Positions 33,269 to 42,637 of a stretch of 64,000 bases of DNA are shown one piece after another. The notes beneath the pieces were generated by a model. It searched no databases and was not told the DNA's origin. It saw only the letters and a list, made by a program, of their open reading frames with translations. Position 1 is the first letter of the stretch; the number at the start of each line of letters is the position of its first letter. Source of the stretch: Bacillota bacterium (GTDB taxonomy: Bacteria > Bacillota > UBA4882 > UBA8346). Where the stretch lies: NCBI GenBank assembly GCA_029974635.1, contig JARKQY010000044.1, positions 1 through 64,000 of the forward strand, in the 5' to 3' direction. A program made the translations under genes and the position numbers.

Positions 33269-33485
33269 AGCAATTTAAACTTCCCCCGCCCATAAAATAT
33301 AAGAATTCGATCTGGTCCCCCTCTTTAACCGTCGTGGCAGCGTACTCATGTTGCCTTAGAATGTTTCCGTTCAGCTCCACCGAGACCATCTCCGGCATCT
33401 CTACTTTTTTGACTTTCAATAGTTCCAAGACGGTTCCTTCATTTAAACTGACTTCTTCACTCTTGCCGCTGATAATTAAGTTCAT
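33261..33485 (-). CDS. ThiS/HcyS-like sulfur carrier with C-terminal extension
   Basis: A 74-residue ubiquitin-fold carrier. NEGTVLELLKVKKV and VSVELNGNILRQHEYAATTV match ThiS-like proteins. The diglycine is internal: the protein ends FLYFMGGGSLNCYE, so five to six residues follow it. The carrier cannot be activated until a protease exposes the glycine, and a JAMM protease gene lies in the same operon. This is the arrangement of the HcyS-HcyD-HcyF-Met17 pathway for homocysteine. TCCTCC complement (GGAGGAAAAA) precedes ATG. Confidence 0.88.
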   Translation of the reverse strand: MNLIISGKSEEVSLNEGTVLELLKVKKVEMPEMVSVELNGNILRQHEYAATTVKEGDQIEFLYFMGGGSLNCYE

Positions 33486-33573
33486 TTTTTCCTCCTGGTA
33501 ATCGATTAAGCTATGTACTTAAAAATCGTTGTTGAGATATTTGTTTGATAAAATATAAATGCCAAAACAACAT

Positions 33574-33656
33574 CTCCCGCAGAGACGCCAAGACGCAGAG
33601 TTTAAAACCAAAAATAATATTTATGCTTAACGTTTTTCTCTGCGCCACTGCGGGAG
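33574..33656. repeat. inverted repeat of the CTCTGCG type
   Basis: CTCCCGCAGAGACGCCAAGA starts the left arm (33574-33600) and CTCTGCGCCACTGCGGGAG forms the right arm (33638-33656). Elements of this kind with CGCAGAG units are widespread intergenic repeats. It separates cysA from the carrier gene and may end or protect the transport transcript. Confidence 0.7.
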
Positions 33657-33711
33657 AAGAAAAATGGATATAAAAAATTAAACTCCATGGCCAAATGGTT
33701 ATATTTCTTCA

Positions 33712-34779
33712 TCAGATGATATAATCCTCAACGAATAACCGGGGATTACACAATCCGATATAAACCGTCTCGCCTACCTTGAAAGATCTTTCCCGGAATT
33801 TCTCTTTCGTCAGCTCGACATCGATCAGATCACTATTGTCGGAACGCCGTAATTCCAAACGGACTACCGGACCGATGGCCCGCAGATACAAAACCTTGGC
33901 CTGAATATTGGTGATCTCGTTAGGTTGACGCTCAATCTCCAGTTCATAAGGCCGGGCATAAGCCACCGCTTTGGCATGGTCATCGCCGCCGGCGGGGATC
34001 TTAAAAACGTTGGTCCCGATCTGGATCTGGCCGTCACTGATTCTGCCCCGGAACAGATTAACGTTACCGAGGAATTTATAGACAAAAAGATTGGCTGGCT
34101 GATCGTATACTTCTTCCGGCGCGCCGATCTGTTCGATTTTGCCCTCGTTCATGATTACGATCCGATCCGCCACTTCCAATGCTTCATCCTGGTCATGGGT
34201 TACAAAAATGCTGGTTAGATGAATCTCATCATGCAGACGCCGGATCCAACGGCGCAACTCTTTCCGAACCTTGGCATCCAGCGCCCCGAAGGGTTCATCC
34301 AGGAGCATTACTTTCGGTTCAACCGCGAGAGCCCTGGCCAAAGCGATCCGCTGGCGCTGACCCCCGGATAATTGGCTCGGATAGCGATCAGCCAAAGGCT
34401 CCATCTGCACCAATTTCAGTAATTCCCGAACTTTAGCTTTGATCTCTTTTTCCGGCAAACGCTTGGCGCGGGACCGAATCCGCAAACCAAAGGCGATATT
34501 CTCATAAACGGTCATTTGTTTAAAGAGCGCATAATGCTGAAAGACAAAACCGACCTTCCGTTCCTGGACTTTCTGATCGGTTTTATCCTCGCCGTGGAAA
34601 TAAATCCTTCCTGTGTCCGGGACTTCCAGACCAGCGATAATCCGGAGCAAAGTGGTTTTTCCCGAGCCCGAGGGACCCAGCAAAGCTACCAACTCGCCAG
34701 TCGGCACCTCCAGATCGACATTTTGCAAAGCCTGAAATTTGCCAAAATTTTTACTTACATTCTGAATTACAATTCCCAT
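33712..34779 (-). CDS. cysA: sulfate/thiosulfate ABC transporter ATPase
   Basis: A 355-residue ATPase. Walker [10 protein letters not shown] near residue 36, signature [15 protein letters not shown], Walker [11 protein letters not shown] and switch FVTHDQDEA are followed by a C-terminal TOBE-type domain of about 110 residues, as in CysA. It starts inside the last 29 bases of cysW, with GGGGAGATC as ribosome site. It drives sulfate uptake with CysT, CysW and Sbp. Confidence 0.95.
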   Translation of the reverse strand: MGIVIQNVSKNFGKFQALQNVDLEVPTGELVALLGPSGSGKTTLLRIIAGLEVPDTGRIYFHGEDKTDQKVQERKVGFVFQHYALFKQMTVYENIAFGLRIRSRAKRLPEKEIKAKVRELLKLVQMEPLADRYPSQLSGGQRQRIALARALAVEPKVMLLDEPFGALDAKVRKELRRWIRRLHDEIHLTSIFVTHDQDEALEVADRIVIMNEGKIEQIGAPEEVYDQPANLFVYKFLGNVNLFRGRISDGQIQIGTNVFKIPAGGDDHAKAVAYARPYELEIERQPNEITNIQAKVLYLRAIGPVVRLELRRSDNSDLIDVELTKEKFRERSFKVGETVYIGLCNPRLFVEDYII

Positions 34780-35659
34780 TCTTGATCTCCCCAGTCTCCT
34801 GCTTTAAATGAACCGATTTCCATTCCACTGCACTTTTGACCGCCAGAGTCACCAGGGCCAATAAGGCTAGCAAGGACGCTACGGCAAACGCGGCGGTGAA
34901 ATTATATTCATTATACAAAATCTCTACCTGTAACGGGATGGTATTGGTCAGCCCCCGGATGTGACCGGAAACCACCGAAACGGCGCCGAATTCACCCATG
35001 GCCCGCGCATTGCAAAGAATAACGCCGTATAGTAAACCCCATTTGATATTGGGAAGGGTAACCCGCCAAAAAGTCTGCCGGCCGTTCGCCCCCAGCACCA
35101 GAGCCGCTTCTTCCTCCTCGCTCCCCTGAGCTTGCATCAAAGGGATTAACTCCCGGGCGATAAAAGGGAAGGTTACTAAAACGGTGGCTAAAACAATCCC
35201 GGGCACCGCAAAAATAATCTTCAGATCAACACTCGCCAGCCAAGGTCCCAGCCAGCTCTGTCTGCCAAAAAGCAATACGTACATTAACCCGGAGACTACC
35301 GGCGAAATGGCGAAGGGGATATCGATTAAGGTGATTAAAAAGTTTTTGCCCCTGAAATCAAACCGGGCGACGGCCCAAGCTGCCGCCAGCCCGAAGACCA
35401 TATTCAACGGGACGGCGATGAAGGCGGTTAACAAAGTCAGACGAATCGCCGCCAGGGTATCAGGCTGGCTAATCGCCGCCATGTAAAAAGCGGTTCCTTT
35501 CGCGAACGCCTGGCCGAAGATGGCCACCAGAGGCAGGATCAAAAAGACTCCCACAAAGAGCAAGGCGATTCCGGTAAGCAGCCATTGGATTCCCACCGGT
35601 TCACCTACCGGGGTGTACCCGGGACTGTTCTCCCGTTTGCTAATAACGTTAACTGACAT
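34751..35659 (-). CDS. cysW: sulfate ABC transporter permease CysW
   Basis: A 302-residue permease with six helices. The ATPase-docking loop [25 protein letters not shown] is near residues 175-200, and [22 protein letters not shown] matches CysW. It begins inside the cysT end and overlaps cysA at the other side, so the three genes are translationally coupled. Confidence 0.94.
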   Translation of the reverse strand: MSVNVISKRENSPGYTPVGEPVGIQWLLTGIALLFVGVFLILPLVAIFGQAFAKGTAFYMAAISQPDTLAAIRLTLLTAFIAVPLNMVFGLAAAWAVARFDFRGKNFLITLIDIPFAISPVVSGLMYVLLFGRQSWLGPWLASVDLKIIFAVPGIVLATVLVTFPFIARELIPLMQAQGSEEEEAALVLGANGRQTFWRVTLPNIKWGLLYGVILCNARAMGEFGAVSVVSGHIRGLTNTIPLQVEILYNEYNFTAAFAVASLLALLALVTLAVKSAVEWKSVHLKQETGEIKNGNCNSECK

Positions 35660-36506
35660 TCCGTTCGGCTCCCTTTACTACAAAATAGCGTTTTCTGCTC
35701 CACCACTGGCCTAAATTGATTACAAACAACAATGTGAACGATATCACCAGCATTACCGCGGCTACCGCGGTGGCTCCGGCGTAATCAAACTGTTCCAGTT
35801 TAGTAATAATGATTAACGGCACAATCTCCGTCCGTAACGGCATATTCCCGGCGATAAAAACTACCGAGCCATATTCTCCCAACGACCGGGCGAAAGCCAG
35901 GGCAAACCCCGTCAGCCAACTGGGCGTCAGGGCCGGTAAGACAACCCGCCGGAAAGTCTGCCAACGGTTAGCCCCCAAGCTGGCGGCAGCTTCCTCGATC
36001 TCCTTTTCAAAATCCTGCAATACCGGTTGGACGGTCCGCACCACAAAGGGCAGGCCGATAAAGGCTAAAGCGATAATTACTCCCAGCGGAGTAAAGGCGA
36101 TTTTGAGTCCCAACGGTTGAAAGAGGCTGCCGATCCAGCCTTTCTCGGCGTAAATGGAAGTGAGAGCGATGCCCGCTACCGCAGTCGGCATGGCGAACGG
36201 TAAATCCACCAGGGAGTCGATGATCTTTTTACCCGGGAAACTATAACGGACTAATACCCAGGCGATGAGCAGTCCGAAAACGGCGTTAATCAAAGCGCCC
36301 GCCAGTGAAGCGCCGATGCTCAACCGGAATGACGCCAAAACCCGCGGGGCGGTTATGATATTCCAAAGTTGCTCCCAACTTAAAGTAGCCGCTTTTAAAA
36401 ATACAACCGCCAGAGGGGCCAGCAGCACTAAACTGATATAAAACACCGCATACCCCAGCGTCAGACCGAATCCCGGCAAAATACTGTACTGTTTTTTTAA
36501 AATCAT
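35649..36506 (-). CDS. cysT: sulfate ABC transporter permease CysT
   Basis: A 285-residue six-helix permease. Motifs EIEEAAASLGANRWQTFRRVVLPAL and ARSLGEYGSVVFIAGNMP are typical of CysT. ATG 36506 is preferred over an upstream GTG at 36515. Although sbp lies just upstream, cysT has its own strong promoter with an operator at 36573-36589, so transport subunits can be made separately from the binding protein. Confidence 0.94.
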   Translation of the reverse strand: MILKKQYSILPGFGLTLGYAVFYISLVLLAPLAVVFLKAATLSWEQLWNIITAPRVLASFRLSIGASLAGALINAVFGLLIAWVLVRYSFPGKKIIDSLVDLPFAMPTAVAGIALTSIYAEKGWIGSLFQPLGLKIAFTPLGVIIALAFIGLPFVVRTVQPVLQDFEKEIEEAAASLGANRWQTFRRVVLPALTPSWLTGFALAFARSLGEYGSVVFIAGNMPLRTEIVPLIIITKLEQFDYAGATAVAAVMLVISFTLLFVINLGQWWSRKRYFVVKGAERNVS

Positions 36507-36572
36507 CTCAATCACATTCCGTCTAAATTTTATAAATTAAATAATCCGATAAAATATTTTGAAAGTTAAATT

Positions 36573-36631
36573 CCCAGTAAACAGGTGGGAATAATTATCC
36601 TTATAATACGCTTTCACGAAAAAAATGTCAA
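36573..36631 (-). promoter_or_regulatory. cysT promoter and sulfur operator variant
   Basis: Minus strand: TTGACA (36631-36626), 17-base spacer, TATTAT (36608-36603). The palindrome CCCAGTAAACAGGTGGG (36573-36589) has the same CCNA-N9-TNGG geometry as the other operators but a different centre. Confidence 0.75.
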
Positions 36632-36649
36632 TATTTTTATCTGCCATAG

Positions 36650-36688
36650 AAACAATTTTGCCGGAAGAGACCTCCGGCAAATTGTCCT
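36650..36688. terminator. long stem-loop between sbp and cysT
   Basis: ACAATTTTGCCGGA pairs with TCCGGCAAATTGT around a loop of about nine bases. No clear T run follows, so it is either a weak terminator that reduces read-through from sbp or an mRNA end stabiliser, as is common after binding-protein genes. Confidence 0.7.
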
Positions 36689-36696
36689 GCATCGCT

Positions 36697-37710
36697 TTAT
36701 TGCGGCTGGTAAATTTGATCGAAGGTTCCGCCGTCGGAGAAATGGGTTTGTTGCGCTTTTTGCCAGCCTCCGAAGACTTCGTCGATGGTAATCAAGTTAA
36801 CCTTGGGGAATTGTTTGGCATACTTGGCGGCCACCGCTTTCAACCGCGGCCGGTAATAATGCTTGGCTGCAATCTCCTGGCCTTCGGCGGTGTATAAGTA
36901 TTGCAGATAAGCTTCGGCAATCTTGCGGGTGCCTCTTTTTTCCACCACTTTATCCACAATGGTCACTGGAGGCTCAGCCAAGATGCTTAATGAGGGAATT
37001 ACAATTTCAAATTTATCTTTACCCAGCTCATTAATGGCTAAAAAGGCTTCGTTTTCCCAAGCCAGCAAGACGTCGCCGAGGCCGCGCTCCACAAAAGTCA
37101 CCGTCGAACCCCGGGCGCCGGAGTCGAGGACCGGTACATTTTTAAATAGCTTGGTGACAAACTCTTTCGCTTTGGCCTGACTGTTGCCATTATGTTTCAG
37201 GGCGTAGCCCCAGGCGGCCAGGTAATTCCAGCGGGCGCCACCGGAAGTTTTGGGATTGGGGGTGATGACTGAGATACCGGGTTTAACCAAGTCGTTCCAA
37301 TCCTTGATCTTTTTTGGATTCCCTTTGCGCACCAGAAAAACAATAGTGGAAGTATAGGGAGAACTATTATTCGCTAAACGTTTTTGCCAATCCGCCGGCA
37401 ATAATTTGTAGGTAGCGATTTCGTCAATATCATAAGCCAGCGCCAGAGTCACCACATCAGCCTCCAGGCCGTCGATGACCGCTCTGGCCTGTTTGGCGGC
37501 GCCGCCGTGGGATTGTTGAATGGTGACGGCTTGACCGGTTTTCCCTTTCCAATATTTGATAAAGGCCGCATTGAACTCCTGATACAATTCGCGGGTGGGA
37601 TCGTAAGAAACGTTAAGTAAGGTGATCGCTTGTTCGGCTGAGACCAGCGGCAGGATCACCACTACTGATAAAACGACTAACAGTACCCCAAAAATTATTT
37701 TTTTTGACAT
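36697..37710 (-). CDS. sbp: sulfate-binding protein
   Basis: A 337-residue secreted binding protein with a signal peptide (about 25 residues, cleaved after VSA). [31 protein letters not shown] and the C-terminal [22 protein letters not shown] are hallmarks of the Sbp/CysP family. It presents sulfate or thiosulfate to CysTWA. A TAGGAGGAAG site precedes ATG. Confidence 0.95.
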   Translation of the reverse strand: MSKKIIFGVLLVVLSVVVILPLVSAEQAITLLNVSYDPTRELYQEFNAAFIKYWKGKTGQAVTIQQSHGGAAKQARAVIDGLEADVVTLALAYDIDEIATYKLLPADWQKRLANNSSPYTSTIVFLVRKGNPKKIKDWNDLVKPGISVITPNPKTSGGARWNYLAAWGYALKHNGNSQAKAKEFVTKLFKNVPVLDSGARGSTVTFVERGLGDVLLAWENEAFLAINELGKDKFEIVIPSLSILAEPPVTIVDKVVEKRGTRKIAEAYLQYLYTAEGQEIAAKHYYRPRLKAVAAKYAKQFPKVNLITIDEVFGGWQKAQQTHFSDGGTFDQIYQPQ

Positions 37711-37746
37711 TTGATCTTCCTCCTAATTTTTGTTATTCCAAGTATT

Positions 37747-37799
37747 CCTATCAATTTACTAGCATTTATAATGCTACTACTTGGGTTATTTTTTGTCAA
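37747..37799 (-). promoter_or_regulatory. sbp promoter and sulfur operator
   Basis: Minus strand: TTGACA (37799-37794), 17-base spacer, TAGCAT (37776-37771). Operator CCTATCAATTTACTAGC (37747-37763) follows, fused to a second palindrome AGCATTTATAATGCT (37761-37775). Confidence 0.75.
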
Positions 37800-38189
37800 T
37801 ATTTTCTTTGATAAAGTAACTAATTTGTTACAATTACGAATGATATTGCTAATATTTATCCCTTCCAATCGGCCAAAGAGCCAAATCTGACGCCGGCGGA
37901 TCGAATGCCGAAAAAAAACAGCTGATTCTTTATCCGATCCACAAACTTTCGATGCGAACCTGTAATCCATCGGAAGTCCGGTTCAACATAATTCACCAAA
38001 CCACGATGGCGCCAAGGCAATCCCCTAGGGACGTCAATGAGCACATCTCCTTTTTTATCTCCATCTCTTGGGTCAGCATGGGATTAGCGGAGTACTACAA
38101 GCTGAAACTATTTTATTCGTTGTGCAAAAAGAATGTGAAAAAATCCATCGGGATACGAGTGTTAAAATTCCGAGCCGATCTTTTTAAAC
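37800..38189. other. intergenic region, no gene recognised
   Basis: About 390 bases between the sbp promoter and the metQ terminator. A 62-codon minus-strand open frame (37856-38044) has no recognisable domain, no ribosome site and unusual composition; I treat it as noncoding. Confidence 0.5.
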
Positions 38190-38232
38190 AAAAATGACCT
38201 GTTCTTTTTGATTAAGAGCAGGTCATCTTTGT
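38190..38232 (-). terminator. metNIQ terminator
   Basis: Stem GATGACCTGCTCTT/AAGAACAGGTCAT with loop AATCAAA, followed by TTTTTGTTT on the minus strand, about 35 bases after the metQ stop. Confidence 0.9.
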
Positions 38233-38264
38233 TGATACAGCTACAGCCATCCATCAGTTTTCAC

Positions 38265-39056
38265 CTAAAAAGCCGGAACCACGGAACCCTTATATTTCTC
38301 CTGGAGAAATTGCTTAACTGCCGGGGTTTGTAAAGCAGCGACCAATTCTTTGATCTCCGGGCGGGCTTCATCCCCTTTACGAACTACGATAATATTGGCA
38401 TAAGGAGACTTGGCATTTTCCCTAAAAAGAGCGGTATTGGGGTCGATTTTGGCATCCAACACGAAGTTGGTGTTAATTATCGCACCGTCTACATCCGGTA
38501 AGCTCCTGGTCAATTGGGCCGCATCAATCTCAATAAACTGCAGTTTCTTGGGATTGGAGACGATATCCTTGGGGGTAGCCTGATAATTGGCCAAACCTTT
38601 TTTCAGTTTGATTAGGCCGTTGACCTCCAATAACACCAGGGCGCGGTATTCGTTGGAAGGATTATTGGGGATGGCTATTTTGGCCCCTCTTTTCAACGCG
38701 GCTTTTGATTTGATCTTTTGCGAATAAAATCCGATGGGCTCCACATGAATATTGCCGGCTACGGTAAACTGGTAGCCCTTTTCTTTCGATACCGAATCCA
38801 GGTAAGGGACATGCTGAAAATAATTGGCATCAATCTGCTTATCGGCCAGGGCCGGATTGAGCTGTCCTTCGTCGTCCAGTACGATGACCTGCAAATCAAT
38901 ACCTTCCTTTTTTAACTCGGGCTTTACGAATTCAAGTATTTCGGCGTGGGGAACCACTGCGGCGCCCACTTTAAGGGTAACGGTGTCAGCGGCAAATCCC
39001 GGGCCGGAAACTGCGAAAATAAGTACGGCTAATAAAAAGGCTAGTCTACGAATCAT
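38265..39056 (-). CDS. metQ: methionine ABC transporter substrate-binding protein
   Basis: A 263-residue NlpA/MetQ-family protein. It has a signal peptide (LAFLLAVLIFAVSGPGFAA) but no lipobox cysteine, unlike most Gram-positive MetQ proteins, so how it is anchored is unclear. GAAVVPHAEILEFVKPEL, NYFQHVPYLDSV and AKIAIPNNPSNEYRAL are family motifs. The start at 39056 follows AAAGGATG. It is the last gene of metN-metI-metQ. Confidence 0.93.
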   Translation of the reverse strand: MIRRLAFLLAVLIFAVSGPGFAADTVTLKVGAAVVPHAEILEFVKPELKKEGIDLQVIVLDDEGQLNPALADKQIDANYFQHVPYLDSVSKEKGYQFTVAGNIHVEPIGFYSQKIKSKAALKRGAKIAIPNNPSNEYRALVLLEVNGLIKLKKGLANYQATPKDIVSNPKKLQFIEIDAAQLTRSLPDVDGAIINTNFVLDAKIDPNTALFRENAKSPYANIIVVRKGDEARPEIKELVAALQTPAVKQFLQEKYKGSVVPAF

Positions 39057-39083
39057 ATCAATCATCCTTTACTATTTTTCTTT

Positions 39084-39752
39084 TTACATACCAATGTGAT
39101 GCTTGCTTTCAAGCCGGTGCGCGATGAAATTCCCTCCCCACTGAACCAACTGAACCATTATCACCAACACGATTACGGTGGCGAACAGCACATCGTCCCG
39201 GTAGCGCATATAGCCGAAACGGATGGCTAAACTGCCAAGTCCTCCGGCCCCTATAGCTCCCGCAGTTGCGGTAAACCCGGTAATTGTAATAACTGCCAAA
39301 GTAATACCGCGGACCAGCGAAGGCAGAGCTTCCGGGATAAGTACTTTCCAGATAGTCGTGATGGATTTGGCTCCCATGGCAAGGGCGGCCTCGATTTTTC
39401 CTTTATCCACCTCCTTTAAACTGTTTTCAATAATCCGGGCCAAAAAAGGCGCCGAACCGATTGCCAAAGGCACAACCGCCGCGGTTGACCCCAGAGTTGT
39501 TCCAACCAAGAAACGCGATAAGGGCAGTAACACCACGATTAAAATGATAAAAGGAAAGGAACGGAAAATATTGACCACCGTACCTAGAACATTATTCAGT
39601 CCGGAAAATTCGGAAATATGCCCTTTGGAGGTAACGACCAGGGTGATGCCCAATGGCAAACCCAGGGCTAAAGCCATGATGGTCGATAATAAAACCATAT
39701 AAACGGTTTCACTGAGTGCTACAATGAGTAATGGTAATAGATCGTCAGCCAT
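39084..39752 (-). CDS. metI: methionine ABC transporter permease
   Basis: A 222-residue five-helix permease. The coupling loop KIEAALAMGAKSITTIWKVLIPEALP and GFTATAGAIGAGGLGSLAIRFGY are MetI signatures. ATG 39752 follows GAGGTTGAAG. It lies 11 bases from the end of metN. Confidence 0.95.
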   Translation of the reverse strand: MADDLLPLLIVALSETVYMVLLSTIMALALGLPLGITLVVTSKGHISEFSGLNNVLGTVVNIFRSFPFIILIVVLLPLSRFLVGTTLGSTAAVVPLAIGSAPFLARIIENSLKEVDKGKIEAALAMGAKSITTIWKVLIPEALPSLVRGITLAVITITGFTATAGAIGAGGLGSLAIRFGYMRYRDDVLFATVIVLVIMVQLVQWGGNFIAHRLESKHHIGM

Positions 39753-39763
39753 ATTCTTCAACC

Positions 39764-40528
39764 TCATATCGAATAATTGTTTAATTGCAGATCCTGATCA
39801 CTTTGGACAAATAAACGGGTGGTATCGGTCCGCGGATTGAGAAACAGCTCCTGGACCGGACCCATTTCAGTGATCTCCCCATCCTCGATTACGGCAACAT
39901 TGTTACAAATCCGCCGCAAAACGTCCATCTCATGAGTGATTAACACGATGGTTAAATTCAATTTCCGGTTGATATTCCGTAACAGTTCCAGGATGGCGTA
40001 TGTTGTTTTGGGATCCAATGCTGAAGTTGCTTCGTCGCTTAATAATACTTCCGGATTGTTGGCCAACGCCCGGGCAATCCCAACCCGCTGCTTTTGTCCA
40101 CCGCTTAACTGAGCGGGATAGGCATTGGTTTTATCGGTGAGCTCCACCAGCTCCAATAATTGCTCAACCCGGTTTTTGATCTGTCTTTTGGATAATCCGG
40201 CCACTTCTAACGGAAAGGCAACATTGCCGAAGACTGTTTTGGAGTCAAACAGGTTAAAATGCTGAAAGATCATCCCGATTCGTTTCCGGACTTCCCGTAA
40301 TTGCGATTTATTTAAACTGGTGATCTCATGTTCTCCAATTCGGATGATGCCGCTATCCGGTTCTTCCAACCGGTTCAGGCAACGGATCAAGGTTGATTTT
40401 CCGGCGCCGCTGAAACCAATTACGCCAAAGATATCCCCTTGTTTGATCTCCAGGTTGATATTTTTTAACGCATCAACTTTGCCGTAGGGAGTTTGAAAGC
40501 TTTTACTTAAGCCGGTAATGGTAATCAT
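39764..40528 (-). CDS. metN: methionine ABC transporter ATPase
   Basis: A 254-residue ATPase. Walker A GFSGAGKST, signature QLSGGQKQRVGIARAL, Walker B LLSDEATSALDP and VLITHEMDV are typical of MetN. It lacks the C-terminal ACT-like NIL domain (about 90 residues) that in many MetN proteins senses methionine and inhibits transport, so feedback control may be absent. Start at 40528 follows GGAAGGATACG. Confidence 0.94.
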   Translation of the reverse strand: MITITGLSKSFQTPYGKVDALKNINLEIKQGDIFGVIGFSGAGKSTLIRCLNRLEEPDSGIIRIGEHEITSLNKSQLREVRKRIGMIFQHFNLFDSKTVFGNVAFPLEVAGLSKRQIKNRVEQLLELVELTDKTNAYPAQLSGGQKQRVGIARALANNPEVLLSDEATSALDPKTTYAILELLRNINRKLNLTIVLITHEMDVLRRICNNVAVIEDGEITEMGPVQELFLNPRTDTTRLFVQSDQDLQLNNYSI

Positions 40529-40611
40529 TTCGTATCCTTCCATCTACTCATTTCATTGGTACTGTTCAGTACCAACCGGGGCACAGACTTTAAATTTCTT
40601 CAAATACAGAT

Positions 40612-40677
40612 AAAGACTAAGTTTTGCATCTCCATTCCAAGAAGCAAAATTTAGTCTCCAGTGTTTCTGGTCAACTT
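40612..40677 (-). promoter_or_regulatory. metN leader hairpin (possible attenuator), conserved GTTGACC type
   Basis: Minus strand: GTTGACCAG-N5-CTGGA, then a 13-base stem GACTAAATTTTGC/GCAAAACTTAGTC with one mismatch, followed by TTTATC. It lies between the metN promoter and the metN start. Stems of the same design are at 17582-17640 and 53627-53676. Confidence 0.6.
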
Positions 40678-40707
40678 TCAGCTATTTTTCAGTAAATTCT
40701 TAGTTAT

Positions 40708-40753
40708 CCTATCGAATTAATTATATTTTAAAATATCCGCCGCCCTTTGTCAA
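40708..40753 (-). promoter_or_regulatory. metNIQ promoter and sulfur operator
   Basis: Minus strand: TTGACA (40753-40748), 17-base spacer, TAAAAT (40730-40725). Operator CCTATCGAATTAATTAT (40708-40724) adjoins the -10 box. The CCTATC half is strong, the other half weak, as at 23690. Confidence 0.75.
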
Positions 40754-40833
40754 TATTTTGAATCCAAAAAACAATTTTGATTAAGTATACTTCACAATAT
40801 GACCAGCGCCATACTATCAATAGCAACCGGTAT

Positions 40834-41781
40834 TTAAGCCTGTTTTCGCAGCAACTCCAAACCGGATTCGTCCGCCAAAAAATTCATGAGTCGCGAATTA
40901 ACTAACTCCAAATATTCATATTGCGGAACATGGCCGGCTGGTCCAATCCATAAAAAGTCATGATATAGAATTTTAAGCATTTCTCCAGCTCCTTGGGTTC
41001 CTAAGGTACGATCCTGGCCTCCCCAGATCAATAAAGTCGACTTTCCGTCTTGCGCGATCTTCTCATAATCCGGAGTTGGATCTTTGCTTAAAAAATTGCG
41101 TAAAGTGGAGAGCAACGCCCGGCCAAAACCTTTATACCGCATTTGTTCCTGGAATAATTCCGGCCATTCCGGAAAGTCTTCCGGATGGACGAAATCCTGC
41201 AACTGCCTCCGAGGTAACGCCGGCACTAAAAAACAAGCGGCCAGATATTCTCCGATAACCGGTATTTTAAAGAGGCCGGTTCGCCATATTTCAAAAAAAG
41301 GAGCAATGAGAACCACTTTCCCGGCCCGTTCCGGAAACTCAGCTGCAAATGCGGCGGCAATAGCGCCACCCATCGAGTTTCCTACTAAATGAACCGGTTT
41401 GTTGATCCTTAATGCATCCAGCAGTTCGGAGAGTTGGTCCACAAAGAACCGGCGATGGTAAATCGCCTTGGGCCTGTCCGATAATCCTCTGCCATAAAGA
41501 TCGAAACGGATCACCCGGAAACCGGCCGCGGCCAGCGCTTTAAAATTCCGGTCCCACATGTAATACGGCACGGAAAATCCATGAATGAAGACAATTACCG
41601 TTCCATCTTCCGGTCCGGCGATATCATAATGAGTATAACCCAGTGAAAGATGTGCAAATTTTCCGGAGGAGTTATCCCGGATACCAGGACTAATCTCAGT
41701 GCGTTCCGCAGACCGGAACCAGGGTAGCACGATGCCGGTTATCAATAAAAATGCTAAAATTAAATAAATGATGGTATTCAT
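40834..41781 (-). CDS. alpha/beta hydrolase, membrane-anchored
   Basis: A 315-residue hydrolase with an N-terminal membrane helix (IIYLILAFLLITGIVLPWF). VIVFIHGFSVPYYMWDRN holds the oxyanion region, VGNSMGGAIAAAFAAEFPE the catalytic serine, and WIGPAGHVPQYE the histidine. The substrate is unknown. Its promoter carries a sulfur operator, so it belongs to the sulfur regulon, perhaps freeing a sulfur compound from an ester or thioester. GGGAGGGAG precedes ATG. Confidence 0.9.
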   Translation of the reverse strand: MNTIIYLILAFLLITGIVLPWFRSAERTEISPGIRDNSSGKFAHLSLGYTHYDIAGPEDGTVIVFIHGFSVPYYMWDRNFKALAAAGFRVIRFDLYGRGLSDRPKAIYHRRFFVDQLSELLDALRINKPVHLVGNSMGGAIAAAFAAEFPERAGKVVLIAPFFEIWRTGLFKIPVIGEYLAACFLVPALPRRQLQDFVHPEDFPEWPELFQEQMRYKGFGRALLSTLRNFLSKDPTPDYEKIAQDGKSTLLIWGGQDRTLGTQGAGEMLKILYHDFLWIGPAGHVPQYEYLELVNSRLMNFLADESGLELLRKQA

Positions 41782-41844
41782 CCAATCTCCCTCCGCCCTT
41801 AAAAAGATGCCGTATGATTTATATTTAGGATAAATAATAGTATT

Positions 41845-41890
41845 CCAATCAATTTACTGAGATTTTAACACAAATCGCTCCGACTGTCAA
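41845..41890 (-). promoter_or_regulatory. hydrolase promoter and sulfur operator
   Basis: Minus strand: TTGACA (41890-41885), 17-base spacer, TAAAAT (41867-41862), operator CCAATCAATTTACTGAG (41845-41861). It differs from the sbp operator at two conserved positions. Confidence 0.75.
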
Positions 41891-41995
41891 TAAATCTCAT
41901 CTATAAATGATTCGCTGAACCACAAGATTTCAGCCGATTGTAATTGAGTTTTCCAAAACCAAACCAAAAAAATCCGGATTCAGCCAAGCATCATT

Positions 41996-42060
41996 AAATT
42001 ATCCTCAAACTTTTACGGATAACTTTTGAATTATAGCTACGCTATACTATGTTATAATGA
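41996..42060 (+). repeat. interspersed hairpin-promoter repeat, copy 2
   Basis: Has CGGATAACTTTTGAATTATAG, CTACGCTATACTATGT and TATAAT (42053-42058). AATTATCC and GGATAA flank a short loop. Here the repeat is placed to serve as promoter of the DUF2284 gene, whose start is 33 bases after the -10 box. Confidence 0.65.
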
Positions 42061-42090
42061 AGATAAAAAATATAATAAGAAGGTATCGCG

Positions 42091-42597
42091 ATGCAACCAA
42101 AGGACTATCTTGACTTAGCTTTACAGCTCGGAGCCGATCACGCCGTGCTTTTTAATATTGCTGATATTGCATTCGATCCCCGGACCATTTTAAAGTGTAT
42201 GTACGGATGCAGCGATTGGGGCAAGGGACATACCTGCCCGTCCCGCCCGGGATCATTGCTGCCGTGGGAGTACCGCCAAGTCTTTTCGAAATACACCTGG
42301 GGAATCATTATTCACTCGACAGTTAAAAAAACCGCCCAGGAAGTCTCCTTTGCCCTTGAAAGCAAAGCCTTTGTGGACGGCTATTATTTCGCTTTTTCCT
42401 TAAGTGATTGCGCACTATGTTCCGAATGCTCCGGGTCCAAAAGCGGGCCTTGCGTGAATCCGAAAAAAGCCCGGCCCGCTTTTCATAGTGTCGGGATTGA
42501 TGTTTTTAAAACCGTCCGCAAGTTTAATCTCCCCATTGAAACGCTTACAAGTCAGGATCAAGTCCAAAATTGGTATTCGGCTGTATTTATTGAATGA
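42091..42597 (+). CDS. DUF2284 cysteine-rich protein
   Basis: A 168-residue protein with eight or more cysteines: CMYGCSDWGKGHTCPS, CALCSECSGSKSGPCVNP. The pattern of DUF2284 suggests binding of a metal or Fe-S cluster; function is unknown. The frame starts after AGAAGGTATCGCG. It stands alone between the sulfur island and a NUDIX gene, with a repeat element as apparent promoter. Confidence 0.88.
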   Translation: MQPKDYLDLALQLGADHAVLFNIADIAFDPRTILKCMYGCSDWGKGHTCPSRPGSLLPWEYRQVFSKYTWGIIIHSTVKKTAQEVSFALESKAFVDGYYFAFSLSDCALCSECSGSKSGPCVNPKKARPAFHSVGIDVFKTVRKFNLPIETLTSQDQVQNWYSAVFIE

Positions 42598-42637
42598 TGA
42601 TTCCGGAAGAATATTTTCAGAAATTATAGAGGCTTAG

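Noticed and set aside
33574-33656. CRISPR repeat unit
   Set aside because: A single inverted pair with no regular spacing or spacers; it matches common intergenic CTCTGCG-type repeats.
37856-38044. 62-codon minus-strand open frame
   Set aside because: No ribosome site, no recognisable domain and odd composition; likely chance frame in intergenic DNA.
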